A stretch of DNA of 39,310 bases. Origin: an uncultured Pseudomonadota bacterium. GTDB lineage: Bacteria > Pseudomonadota > Gammaproteobacteria > Burkholderiales > Usitatibacteraceae. The position numbers were made by a program, and so were the translations under genes. Positions 24,095 through 32,132 of this stretch are shown here, in pieces. Numbering within the stretch: the stretch's first letter is position 1; each line of letters opens with the position of its first letter. The notes below the pieces were generated by a model. The model did not search any database, was not told the DNA's origin, and saw nothing but the letters and a program-made list of their open reading frames with translations. Location: assembly GCA_937898635.1 (NCBI GenBank), contig CALEJW010000209.1, positions 1 to 39,310 of the forward strand, given 5' to 3'.

Positions 24095-25495
24095 ATGCCA
24101 CCGGGGCCGCGCCTGCCCGCGTTCCTCGCGGCCGCCGTCACGCTCGCCTACCTCGGCGCTTTCGCGGGCGTCTTCCAGTTCGACGACTACAAGGTGATCG
24201 TCGAGGAGCCCACGGTGCATTCCTTCGCGGCGTGGCTCGCCGACCTCGGGCACGGCATCCGCCCGGTGCTCAAGCTCTCCTACCTCCTCAACTGGCTCGC
24301 GGGCCCGGGCGAGGCGGGATTCCACGCCTTCAACCTCGCGGTGCACGCCGCCAATGTCCTGCTCGCCTTCGCGCTGGCCCGGCGCCTCGCGCGGGCGCAC
24401 GGGCTCGAGGGCGAGGACGGCGCGCGCGCCGCGCTCGTCGCGGCGCTGCTCTTCGGGCTTCACCCGGCCCAGACCGAGGCCGTCACCTACCTCAGCGGGC
24501 GCTCGGCGAGCCTCATGGCCTTCTTCTACCTGGGCGGGCTCGCCGCCTACGCGGCCGGCGCGCAGGGCGGACGGCGCGTTCTCCTCTACGCGCTCTCGCC
24601 GGCGTGCTTCGCCCTCGCGGTGGCGACGAAGGAAGCGGCGGCGAGCTTTCCCCTCGCGCTCCTGTGGTGGGAGGCCTGCCAGCCGGGCGCGAAGGACTGG
24701 CGCGCGATCGCGCGCCGGCAGGCGGCGCACTGGGCGCTCCTCGCCGCGATCGCCGCCCTCCTCGCCGCGCATCCGCTCTACGGCACGCGGCTCGCGCCCG
24801 CGCTCGACGCGGAAAGCCTTCGCCGCAACGCGCTTTCGCAGGTGGACGCGATCGCATACCTGGTCCTGCGGCTCGTGCGTCCCTGGCCGCTCAACATCGA
24901 CCCGGACCTGCGCATGGCCTCCGAGTGGAACCTCACGCTCGCGGTCGAGGCCGCGCTCCTCGCCGCGGGCGCGCTCGCCGCCGCGCTCTCCTTCCGGCGG
25001 CGGCGGTGGTGGGGCCTGGGCGCCGCGTGGTTCGTCCTGCAACTCCTGCCCACCAACTCGATCCTGCCGCGCGCGGACCTCGCGAACGACCGCCACCTCT
25101 ACCTCGCGGGCCTCGGGTTCTTCGTGGCGGCCGGCGTGGAGCTCGCCGGGTGGGCGAAGCGGCGTCCCGGCCTGTCGCGGCGGATCTGGACGTCCGCGGG
25201 CGTGGCGATCGCCTTGCTCGCCTTCGCCACCGCGGCGCGCAATCGCGACTACGCGAGCGAGGTCGCGCTCTGGGAGCAGACGGCCCGCGTTTCGCCGGAG
25301 AAGCCGCGCGTCCACAACAATCTCGGCCACGCCTACAGCCGCGCCGGGCGCCTCGACCTGGCCGAGGCCGCCTATCGCGAGGCGTTGCGCCTGCATCCGG
25401 GATACGATGTGGCGCGCGACAACCTGGCCGTCCTGATGCGGCGCAAGGCCGGGAGCGCGCCGGCATCCCGGGACCCACCGACCGCACGACCTTGA
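24095..25495 (+). CDS. Multi-span membrane protein with C-terminal TPR, TMTC / GT-C glycosyltransferase-like
   Basis: 466 residues. After a first hydrophobic span (about 7-26) comes FQFDD (D30, D31), the acidic pair found after the first span in GT-C fold glycosyltransferases. About ten further spans run to residue about 380, including the block ALLFGLHPAQTEAVTYLSGRS that is typical of TMTC-like proteins. The C-terminus (about 400-450) has at least one TPR (VHNNLGHAYSRAGRLDLAEA). Eukaryotic TMTCs transfer mannose to proteins from a lipid-linked donor; bacterial relatives are mostly uncharacterised. The gene lies between a D,D-carboxypeptidase and a glycerophosphodiesterase, suggesting an envelope role. 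The start ATG 24095 follows the previous stop by two bases. Confidence 0.78.
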   Translation: MPPGPRLPAFLAAAVTLAYLGAFAGVFQFDDYKVIVEEPTVHSFAAWLADLGHGIRPVLKLSYLLNWLAGPGEAGFHAFNLAVHAANVLLAFALARRLARAHGLEGEDGARAALVAALLFGLHPAQTEAVTYLSGRSASLMAFFYLGGLAAYAAGAQGGRRVLLYALSPACFALAVATKEAAASFPLALLWWEACQPGAKDWRAIARRQAAHWALLAAIAALLAAHPLYGTRLAPALDAESLRRNALSQVDAIAYLVLRLVRPWPLNIDPDLRMASEWNLTLAVEAALLAAGALAAALSFRRRRWWGLGAAWFVLQLLPTNSILPRADLANDRHLYLAGLGFFVAAGVELAGWAKRRPGLSRRIWTSAGVAIALLAFATAARNRDYASEVALWEQTARVSPEKPRVHNNLGHAYSRAGRLDLAEAAYREALRLHPGYDVARDNLAVLMRRKAGSAPASRDPPTARP

Positions 25496-25505
25496 GGACA
25501 ACTCC

Positions 25506-26459
25506 ATGAAGCGCAGCGCCCTCCTCGCCGCCCTCGCCCTCTTCGCCCTGGGCCCCGCCCACGCCTTCGACCTGCAGGGACACCGCGGCGCGCGCGGCCT
25601 CGCCCCGGAGAACACCCTGCCCTCCTGGCGCAAGGCGCTCGAGATCGGCGTCGACACGATCGAGTGCGACATGGCGATCACGAAGGACGACGTGGTCGTG
25701 GTCCACCACGACCTGTGGCTCAACCCGGATCTCACGCGCGGCCCCGACGGCAAGTGGCTCGAGGCGCGCGGTCCCGCCATCCGCAGCCTCACCTTCGAGG
25801 AGCTGCAGCGCTACGACGTGGGCCGCATCAAGCCGGGCACGAAGTACGCGGCCGACTTTCCCCACCAGGTGAGCGCGGACGGCACCCGCATCCCGAGGCT
25901 CTCGGACTTGTTCGACCTCGTGAAGCAGTCGGGCAACGCAAAGGTCGGCTTCGACTGCGAGACCAAGCTCTCGCCGCTGGAACCGGACGCGACCCTGCCG
26001 CCGGAGGCGTTCGCGCGCCGCGTCGTCGCGGAGATCCGCAAGCACGGCATGGCCGCTCGCACGATGGTGCAGTCCTTCGACTGGCGCACCCTGCAGGTCA
26101 TCCAGAAGGAGGCGCCGGAGATCCGCACGATGTACCTCTCCTCGCCGCGCACGCTCAAGGCGGAGGCCGACGGGAAGCCCTCGCCGTGGCTCGCCGGGTT
26201 CGCGCCGGAGTCCCACGGCGGCACCGTGCCCAAGGCGGTCAAGGCCGCCGGCGGCCGCATCTGGGCGCCCAACCAGACCTACCTCACGCCGGAGCTCCTC
26301 GCGGAAGCGCGCGCCCTGGGCATCGTCGTCATTCCCTGGACGGTGAACGACCCGAAGATGATGGCGAAGCTCCTCGACATGGGCGTGGACGGGATCATCT
26401 CCGACCGCCCGGACCTGGTGAAGGAAGAACTCGCCCGGCGCAAGCAGGCCGGGGGCTAG
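25506..26459 (+). CDS. Periplasmic glycerophosphodiester phosphodiesterase
   Basis: 317 residues with a signal peptide (about 1-20, ending AHA). The GDPD TIM barrel starts with LQGHRGARGLAPENT (H26, R27, E35), followed by IECDMAITKDDVVVVHHD with the metal/catalytic acidic and histidine residues. Later FDCETK, QSFDWRTL, PWTVNDPKMM and DGIISDRPDL complete the barrel. It hydrolyses glycerophosphodiesters to glycerol 3-phosphate and an alcohol, like GlpQ but secreted without other domains. It is the last gene of the envelope run, with a 10-base gap. The stop codon lies in the four bases CTAG, which also hold the stop of the convergent oxidoreductase. Confidence 0.93.
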   Translation: MKRSALLAALALFALGPAHAFDLQGHRGARGLAPENTLPSWRKALEIGVDTIECDMAITKDDVVVVHHDLWLNPDLTRGPDGKWLEARGPAIRSLTFEELQRYDVGRIKPGTKYAADFPHQVSADGTRIPRLSDLFDLVKQSGNAKVGFDCETKLSPLEPDATLPPEAFARRVVAEIRKHGMAARTMVQSFDWRTLQVIQKEAPEIRTMYLSSPRTLKAEADGKPSPWLAGFAPESHGGTVPKAVKAAGGRIWAPNQTYLTPELLAEARALGIVVIPWTVNDPKMMAKLLDMGVDGIISDRPDLVKEELARRKQAGG

Positions 26460-28081
26460 CCCGCCCAGCGCACGGACTTCGCGCGCTCCCCGAGCGCGGC
26501 GAGCACCGCCTCGGCCGCGCCCACGCCGCGGTCGTTGGCCTCCTCGAAGATCGAGATCCCGCTCGCGTCCGCATGGGCGAAGTGCACGCGCCCGCGGTGG
26601 CCGGTGACGCGCCTTCGCGCCGCACCCCAGACGAGACCCGGGCGAGGACGCACCATCGCGTGGCCATTGGCGAAGACGTCGATGCGCGTCGTGATCGCGC
26701 GGATCTCCGGGTGCGGCCTCGCGAGGTCCGCGAGCGCGGCCTCCGCCCACGACTCCCGCGTGGAAGAGAGCAGGCGCCGGCGCGCCGCCGCCGGGGCCTC
26801 GCCCGAGAGCGGCCGGTACCAGGTGAGCACCGTCGGTCCCGGCCGCGTCGCGACGCCCTGGTGCGTGGCGACCACGTAGCCGAGGGAATCGCTCTCGAAG
26901 ATCACGTTGTCCCAGGAAAGCGGCGCGCCGTGGTGCACGTGCGGCGGCTCCGAGAGCGTGAGGTTCGCCGTGAGCCAGGGCGCGTAGTCCCAGGCGCGCA
27001 GCGCCTCGACGAGCGCCGGGGGCGCGCCGGCGAGCGCGCGGGCCGCGAAGGCGAAGGGCGCGGCCCAGATCACGTGCTCCGCGAGGTAGCGCACCGCGCG
27101 CTTCTCGTCCGCGAGCCAGGCGTCGAGCGCCACGCCGCGGGCCCCCTCTTCCACCCGGTGGACCAGCGCGGAGGGCACCGCGCGAAGGCCGTGGCGTTCC
27201 GCGAGGCCGCGCACCACGAAGCCGATGCCGTCGGGCCAGGTGAGCACGGCGTCGCGCTCGGCGTCCCGGGCGCTCGCGCCGCGGCTCGCGAAGTAGTGGA
27301 TGCCCGCCCAGGCCGAGGTGTCGCGGTAGTCGCAGCCGTAGTCGTCGCGGCAGGCGTAGTTCACGAGCCAGTTCACCGCCTCGGAGCCGAAGCCTTCGCC
27401 GCGCATCCAGTCGCGCATCGTCACGCGGTCCAGGGCGAGGAGCGCCGGGTCGCGCGAGGAGAACTCGAGCGGGATCGCGAACGCGCGCCGCCCGTCCGCG
27501 CCGCGCATCGCCTCGAAGGCGCGCATGCGCTCGTGGAAGCGCTGCCACTCGCCGGCCTCGGCCTTCGTGCGCCCGGCGAGCGGCGCGAGCCCCTCCTCCC
27601 AGGTCCCGTTGCGGTAGAGGCGCTCCTGCGGCGCCTGGCACAGCGCCCGCTCGTCGTAGCGCGGCCTGTCGGCGTCGGGGTCGCCCTGCAGCACGCCGAG
27701 CTCGGCGAGGATGAGCCTCGTGGCGCGCGCCTCGCGCGTCGGCAGCGGGATGTAGTGCGCCCCCCACGGGTACGCGCTCACCGCGTTCGCGCCGGAGCGG
27801 GCGTTGCCTCCCGGCTCGCGCTCGAGCTCCAGCAGCGCGAAGTCGTCGAAGCCGGCGCGGCGCAGCCGCCAGGCCGCCGAGAGCCCGGAGACGCCGGCGC
27901 CCACGATCACGACGCGCGCGCGCCGCGTCTCCCCGGCCGCGGGAAAGGGCCCGTCGCGCAGGCGGTGGCCGAGGGCGTGGCTCGTGGAGAGCAGGTCGCC
28001 GGGCGGCGTCGCCGGGACCCGCGGCGAGCAGCCCGCCGCGAGGATCGCCGCGCCCGCGCCGAAGAAGGCCCGGCGGTCCAT
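26456..28081 (-). CDS. Exported FAD-dependent oxidoreductase (NAD(P)-binding / amine-oxidase-like)
   Basis: 541 residues. The N-terminus MDRRAFFGAGAAILAAGCSP has a twin-arginine-like RR and an AAGC lipobox (C18), so it may be exported folded and lipid-anchored. The FAD-binding loop is VVIVGAGVSGLSAA (GxGxxG 61-66) with a ribose-binding acidic residue about 20 residues on (LLELE) and the GGNARSG block of flavin amine-oxidase-like enzymes. The C-terminus has the second FAD segment RVHFAHADASG. A conserved NYACRDDYGCDYRDTSAW region in the middle is unlike standard monoamine oxidases. It is the last gene of the five-gene operon; its start overlaps the stop of the aminopropyltransferase (TGATG). 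Oxidation of an amine made by that enzyme is an inference. Confidence 0.85.
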   Translation of the reverse strand: MDRRAFFGAGAAILAAGCSPRVPATPPGDLLSTSHALGHRLRDGPFPAAGETRRARVVIVGAGVSGLSAAWRLRRAGFDDFALLELEREPGGNARSGANAVSAYPWGAHYIPLPTREARATRLILAELGVLQGDPDADRPRYDERALCQAPQERLYRNGTWEEGLAPLAGRTKAEAGEWQRFHERMRAFEAMRGADGRRAFAIPLEFSSRDPALLALDRVTMRDWMRGEGFGSEAVNWLVNYACRDDYGCDYRDTSAWAGIHYFASRGASARDAERDAVLTWPDGIGFVVRGLAERHGLRAVPSALVHRVEEGARGVALDAWLADEKRAVRYLAEHVIWAAPFAFAARALAGAPPALVEALRAWDYAPWLTANLTLSEPPHVHHGAPLSWDNVIFESDSLGYVVATHQGVATRPGPTVLTWYRPLSGEAPAAARRRLLSSTRESWAEAALADLARPHPEIRAITTRIDVFANGHAMVRPRPGLVWGAARRRVTGHRGRVHFAHADASGISIFEEANDRGVGAAEAVLAALGERAKSVRWAG

Positions 28082-29652
28082 CACTCCGCCGATCCGCGCC
28101 GCCACTCCGATTCGAAGTAGGTCACCAGCACCTGGTTGTTGAGCCGGTTCACCTCCGCGGGCACGCGCGCCATGTCCTTCGGGAAGCCGAAGAGCGCCGG
28201 ATGGATCTCCGGCGTCACGAAGCGCAGCCCCTCCGGGTAGCGCGCCGGCGGCGCGTACGGCCCCTGGGAGGCGATGATGAATCCCCACTCGCCGAAGGAG
28301 GGCACCAGCGCGTGCAGGGGCGTCACCTCGAAGCCCACGCTCTCGAGCGTGGTCACCACGCACCAGAAGGAGCGCCGCGCGTAGAGGGGCGAGGTGGACT
28401 GGATCACGGCGATGCCGCGCGCGGAGAGCCGGCGCTTGAGCAGCTGGTAGAAGGCGGTCGTGTAGAGCTTGCCCAGGGAGTGGTTGCTGGGGTCGGGGAA
28501 GTCGATCGCCACGAAGTCGAAGTGCTCGCGCGAGGCCTCCAGCCAGACGAAGGCGTCCGCGTTGACCACCTTCACCTTCGGCGAGTTGAGCGCGTCGCCG
28601 TTGAGCGATCGCAGCGCCGGCGCGTCGGCGAAGAGCCGCGTGATGGCGGGGTCGAGATCCACCAGCGTGACGGACTCGATGTCCGGGTACTTGAGGATCT
28701 CGCGCAGCGCGAGCCCGTCGCCGCCGCCCAGGACCAGCGCGCGCCGGGCCTGCGGCAGCGCCGCGAGCGCCGGGTGCACCAGCGTCTCGTGGTAGCGGTA
28801 CTCGTCGAGGGCGCTGAACTGGAGGTTGCCGTTCAGGTACAGGCGAAGGTCGTCGCGCCAGCGCGTGACCACGATGCGCTGCGCCCGGCTCGACTCGGCG
28901 TGGATGATCTGGTCGGCGTAGAGCTGGTGCTCGGCGAGCTGGGTGAGCCGCTCGGCGGCCGCGAAGCCCCCGGCCAGCGCCGCGAGGACGACCGCGCAGC
29001 GAAGCGCCACGACGCGGGGCGCGCGCAGCCGGTCGCGGAAGAGCCAGACGGCCCAGAGCGCGACCGCGGCGTTCATGAGGCCGAAGAGGAAGGCGGTGCG
29101 GATGAGCCCCAGGCGCGGCGCCAGCACGAGCGGGAACGCGATCGAGACGGCGAGCGCCCCGATGTAGTCGAAGGTGAGCACCTGGGCCACCACGTCCTTC
29201 AGGCCGAGGCGCTCGCCGAGGATGCGCATGACGAGCGGGATCTCCAGGCCGACGAGGATGCCCACGAGGACCACGATCGCGTAGAGCACCACGCGGAAGC
29301 CCGGGCCGGCGTAGGCGAAGGACAGGAACATCACGGCCGCGGAGAAGCCTCCCAGGACGGCGATCAGCAGCTCGATGTCGACGAAGCGGGTGACGAGGCC
29401 CGAGACGATGTATCGCGACAGGTAGGAGCCCACGCCCATGGCGGCGAGGTACACGCCGATCACCACGGAGAACTGGGTGATGGAGTCTCCCAGCAGGTAG
29501 GTCGAGGCCGCGGCGGCGATGAGCTCGTAGACGAGCCCGCAGGCCGCGATGACGAACACCGAGGCGAGCAGCGCCCGGTTGAGCGCGGCCGAGGGCGCCA
29601 GGGGCGCCGCGCGCGCTTCGGCGGGCGGGACGTGCTCGGCGGTGCCGGTCAT
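28081..29652 (-). CDS. Membrane-fused spermidine synthase-like aminopropyltransferase
   Basis: 523 residues. The first 235 hold about 7 membrane spans (from LLASVFVIAACGLVYELIAA at about 29 to about 230). The C-terminal half is a spermidine-synthase/methyltransferase fold: Y-rich DEYRYHETLVHPAL (283-296), the nucleotide loop LGGGDG (308-313), VDLD (331-334) and AIDFPDP (382-388). The last matches the position of the catalytic D-S-(S/T)-D-P of soluble SpeE, keeping both aspartates (D384, D387). It should transfer aminopropyl (or a related group) from decarboxylated S-adenosylmethionine to an amine. No AdoMet decarboxylase gene is in the window. The start at 29652 is 23 bases after the DUF350 gene and is chosen to begin just before the first span. 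Confidence 0.88.
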   Translation of the reverse strand: MTGTAEHVPPAEARAAPLAPSAALNRALLASVFVIAACGLVYELIAAAASTYLLGDSITQFSVVIGVYLAAMGVGSYLSRYIVSGLVTRFVDIELLIAVLGGFSAAVMFLSFAYAGPGFRVVLYAIVVLVGILVGLEIPLVMRILGERLGLKDVVAQVLTFDYIGALAVSIAFPLVLAPRLGLIRTAFLFGLMNAAVALWAVWLFRDRLRAPRVVALRCAVVLAALAGGFAAAERLTQLAEHQLYADQIIHAESSRAQRIVVTRWRDDLRLYLNGNLQFSALDEYRYHETLVHPALAALPQARRALVLGGGDGLALREILKYPDIESVTLVDLDPAITRLFADAPALRSLNGDALNSPKVKVVNADAFVWLEASREHFDFVAIDFPDPSNHSLGKLYTTAFYQLLKRRLSARGIAVIQSTSPLYARRSFWCVVTTLESVGFEVTPLHALVPSFGEWGFIIASQGPYAPPARYPEGLRFVTPEIHPALFGFPKDMARVPAEVNRLNNQVLVTYFESEWRRGSAE

Positions 29653-29675
29653 GCGGGGGCTCGCGTCCCGGCCCG

Positions 29676-29897
29676 TCAGCCGCCGTGGATCGCCGCGGCC
29701 ACGATGATCGCGATGGCGAGCACGAAGGCCGCCACCACCGTGGCGAGGGACTGGTTGCGGTTCTCGATCAGCTCCTTCCACAGGTCGTAGGGCGTGATCT
29801 TGTCCACCACGATGAAGGCGATCATCACGAGGACGATGCCGATCACCGAGTAGATGACCGATCCGATCAGGGCTGCGGGCTTCAGGTACTCGAACAT
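29676..29897 (-). CDS. DUF350 (UPF0719) small membrane protein
   Basis: 73 residues with two membrane spans (about 8-31 and 49-70) joined by a short polar loop containing ITPYDLWKELIENRNQSLA. This is the DUF350 signature, with an N and acidic residues entering the second span. E. coli YjfL belongs to this family, and its operon (yjfIJKLM-yjfC) encodes a PspA paralogue; no biochemical role is established. Here it sits between the 59-residue protein and the aminopropyltransferase with gaps of 16 and 23 bases, with GGAGG upstream of ATG 29897. The same unit is often duplicated in other DUF350 proteins; this is a single-unit version. Confidence 0.87.
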   Translation of the reverse strand: MFEYLKPAALIGSVIYSVIGIVLVMIAFIVVDKITPYDLWKELIENRNQSLATVVAAFVLAIAIIVAAAIHGG

Positions 29898-29913
29898 GGC
29901 TGCCTCCTTGGGG

Positions 29914-30093
29914 TTACTTGTGGCCGGAAAACCCGCCGCCGCCGCTGCGGCCGACCGTCCGGTTGTAGGCCTGCTCGGCGCGCACTCGCTTGAACTCCTC
30001 GGCGTCGGAAGGGAACATCGACCATCCGCGGTACTGGGCGAAGCCGTACAGCCCGAGGGCGAGGAGGCCGGAGACGATGAAGTTTCGGAACAT
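29914..30093 (-). CDS. Small single-span protein with Gly-rich tail (59 residues)
   Basis: Short gene found by reading the gap between the DUF4178 and DUF350 genes. It starts at 30093 (MFRNFIVSGLLALGLYGFAQ) and ends with TAA at 29914-29916. A single hydrophobic segment (about 5-19) is followed by WSMFPSD, a charged helix (AEEFKRVRAEQAYNR) and a tail GRSGGGGFSGHK. The upstream sequence GGAGGC, read on the minus strand, is a good ribosome site. It keeps the operon spacing (15 bases after the DUF4178 stop, 16 before DUF350), and its codons are G/C-biased at third positions. I recognise no family. It is probably membrane-anchored with the tail exposed and may be a partner of DUF350. Confidence 0.75.
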   Translation of the reverse strand: MFRNFIVSGLLALGLYGFAQYRGWSMFPSDAEEFKRVRAEQAYNRTVGRSGGGGFSGHK

Positions 30094-30108
30094 GGGGCGC
30101 GGCCTCCG

Positions 30109-32028
30109 TCAGTCGTCGTCGTCGTCGGTGGACGAGGTCGCGTGGTCGCTCTCGGCCCAGCGCGCGCGCTCGAAGGCCGCGGCGCGTCCCCAGGCGACCA
30201 GCGGCCACAGGACCAGGAAACCGAGGAGCAGCGCGAGGTTCGACCATCCGGAGGCGGGCCGGTAGAGGCGGACCTCGCCGGTCACCTGCTGTTCCAGGCG
30301 GCCCCGGGGATCGGGGAACGCGCCCGCGCTTGCGTCGATCGCGAGCGTGTACCGGCCGCCGGGCACCCGGAGGATCTCCGCCAGGTCGTCGCTCGTCGCC
30401 TCGTCCTTCCGGGCGAGGCTGCGCAGGCCCAGCTGGCGGGAGACACGCCACGCGCGGCCCGTGTCCGCGTCCACGAGCTGCATGTCGAGGTTGAGCCAGG
30501 ACTGGCGCGCGCTCGAGGTCGTGCGCAGGTTCACCGTGCCCTCGCGCCCGCCGAGCTCGAAGACGGGGCTCACGAAGCGCGTGGGCGCGCCCATGGGCAC
30601 CGCGAAGGAGAGCGGCCCGGGCTGCGCCCCCGAGTTGGCCGCCATGAACCCGAACTGCAGGACGAACGCGACCGCCGCGAACGCGAGAAAGGCGGCCCAG
30701 TAGCCGAAGCTCCCGCCCGCGTGCGGCGAAGGCTGGTTGGGCGCCACGCCCTTGCGCGTGGGCGGGCGGCTCTTGAGGCCGAGCGCCTTCCACAGGACCT
30801 CGGGCTCCACGTACTCGCCGAGCGACCAGGTGATCTCGTTTTCGGTGGCCTCGGAGGACAGGATGAGGGGCGGCGCCACGTAGTCGTCCACGCGGCAGGT
30901 GTCGCCGAGCTTCACCCGCCAGTAGAACTCGCCCGCGAGGAAGACCACCCTGGGCTCGCTCTTCTGGAAGTGCACGAACTCCCGACCGAGGTAGCGCACC
31001 CGCGGGACGCCGAACAAGGCGCTCGCCTCCTTCGGCGTCTCGGCCGCGTCCTTCACGACGCTGAAGTGGCCCTCGTACTCGCTCACCCACAGGTAGCCCT
31101 GGGCGAGGTTGTGGAGCAGGTACTCGACCCACTCGTAGCGCTCCCCCTCCACGACGATCTGCCGGCGCAGGTAGCCGACGACCTCGTAGTCCACGCCCCG
31201 CCACTTCCCCGTCGTGCCGAGCGGGATCGAGGGCCCGAAGGCCGGCTTGTGGGTTTCATTGCGCTGGACGATCTCGCCGATGGTGCCCGCGACATCGGTC
31301 ACGGTGCCGCAGGACTCGCAGGCCACGACCTTGGTCGCGGCGACGTGCTTCGAGATCGGCGCGCCGCAGCCGCCGCACTTGAAGGCGAGCGCGCGGCCCT
31401 GGGCCTCCACCGGCCGGTCCGGGTCGCGCAGCCCCGCGAAGCCGAAGGCGTCGAAGGGCAGGCGCTCGCCGAGGTAGATGTGGGGAACGTCCTCGGAGTA
31501 GTCGATCGTCGCGAAGCGCGCGCCGGGACCGCGCAGGTCCGCGACCGGCGCCTTCCAGCCGGCGGTGAAGCGGAAGGGCAGCTCGCCCTCGCCCGCGATC
31601 ACCTCGGCCTTCTCGAGGTTGGTGACGCCGTAGCGCTCGCCGAGGAGCGTCACCGCCATGCCCGGCTTCAGCGCCTCGAAGGCGGGCACCTCGGCGGGCG
31701 GCGAAAGGTAGGCGATCGTGTAGTCGCGGCTCGCGTCCGAGAGCCAGGCGCTCTTGCCGTTGTCGAAGAGCACGTGCCACTCGTTCCACAGGCCCGACTC
31801 GTAGCGGTACTGGATGCGCCCGGCGATCGTGAAGGGCTCGCCGCGGTGGCGGCCCGTGGCGCCGACCTGCAGGAGCGTGTCGTCGGCGAGGAGCTCGGCC
31901 TGCTTGCCGACGTCCTCGAGCCGGACGCCCTCGCGCACCAGCGTGGCCCGGCAGAAGGCGCACACCGCGACGATCGAGGTGGCCCCCCGGAAGCGCAGCG
32001 GCCCGCCGCAGGACGGGCAATTCGCCAT
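30109..32028 (-). CDS. DUF4178 membrane protein with two zinc ribbons
   Basis: 639 residues. An N-terminal zinc ribbon (C4-x2-C7 and C23-x2-C26) is followed by a DUF4178 module (about 45-110, with RYESGLWNEWHVLFDNG) and a middle region. A second ribbon (FKCGGCGAP and ACESCG, around 215-245) follows, then a second DUF4178 module (about 265-330, with YEWVEYLLHN). A long beta-rich region leads to two membrane spans, one near SFGYWAAFLAFAAVAFVLQF and one near the C-terminus (NLALLLGFLVLWPLVAW), with an extracytoplasmic beta domain between. It ends in an acidic tail of five D. Function is unknown. The start is uncertain: ATG 32028 fits the usual ribbon-first beginning, but GTG at 32040 (after GAAGG) or 32058 (after GGGGGG) is possible. 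It is the first gene of the operon. Confidence 0.85.
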   Translation of the reverse strand: MANCPSCGGPLRFRGATSIVAVCAFCRATLVREGVRLEDVGKQAELLADDTLLQVGATGRHRGEPFTIAGRIQYRYESGLWNEWHVLFDNGKSAWLSDASRDYTIAYLSPPAEVPAFEALKPGMAVTLLGERYGVTNLEKAEVIAGEGELPFRFTAGWKAPVADLRGPGARFATIDYSEDVPHIYLGERLPFDAFGFAGLRDPDRPVEAQGRALAFKCGGCGAPISKHVAATKVVACESCGTVTDVAGTIGEIVQRNETHKPAFGPSIPLGTTGKWRGVDYEVVGYLRRQIVVEGERYEWVEYLLHNLAQGYLWVSEYEGHFSVVKDAAETPKEASALFGVPRVRYLGREFVHFQKSEPRVVFLAGEFYWRVKLGDTCRVDDYVAPPLILSSEATENEITWSLGEYVEPEVLWKALGLKSRPPTRKGVAPNQPSPHAGGSFGYWAAFLAFAAVAFVLQFGFMAANSGAQPGPLSFAVPMGAPTRFVSPVFELGGREGTVNLRTTSSARQSWLNLDMQLVDADTGRAWRVSRQLGLRSLARKDEATSDDLAEILRVPGGRYTLAIDASAGAFPDPRGRLEQQVTGEVRLYRPASGWSNLALLLGFLVLWPLVAWGRAAAFERARWAESDHATSSTDDDDD

Positions 32029-32116
32029 TCGCGTGCGCACCGCGCCTTCGATCGCCACCGGTTCATCCCCCCCGCGGCCCGCGTGCGGTCCGGGCGCCGC
32101 ACGTCTTCGAGCGCCG

Positions 32117-32122
32117 ATTATA
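32117..32122 (-). promoter_or_regulatory. -10 box of the DUF4178-DUF350-aminopropyltransferase operon
   Basis: Read on the minus strand this is a perfect TATAAT in GGGTATAATCGGCG, about 80-90 bases before the DUF4178 start and immediately past the end of the upstream flavoenzyme gene. A clear TTGACA-type -35 is not visible at 16-18 bases. It would give the five-gene operon its own promoter. Confidence 0.55.
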
Positions 32123-32132
32123 CCCAGTGCCT

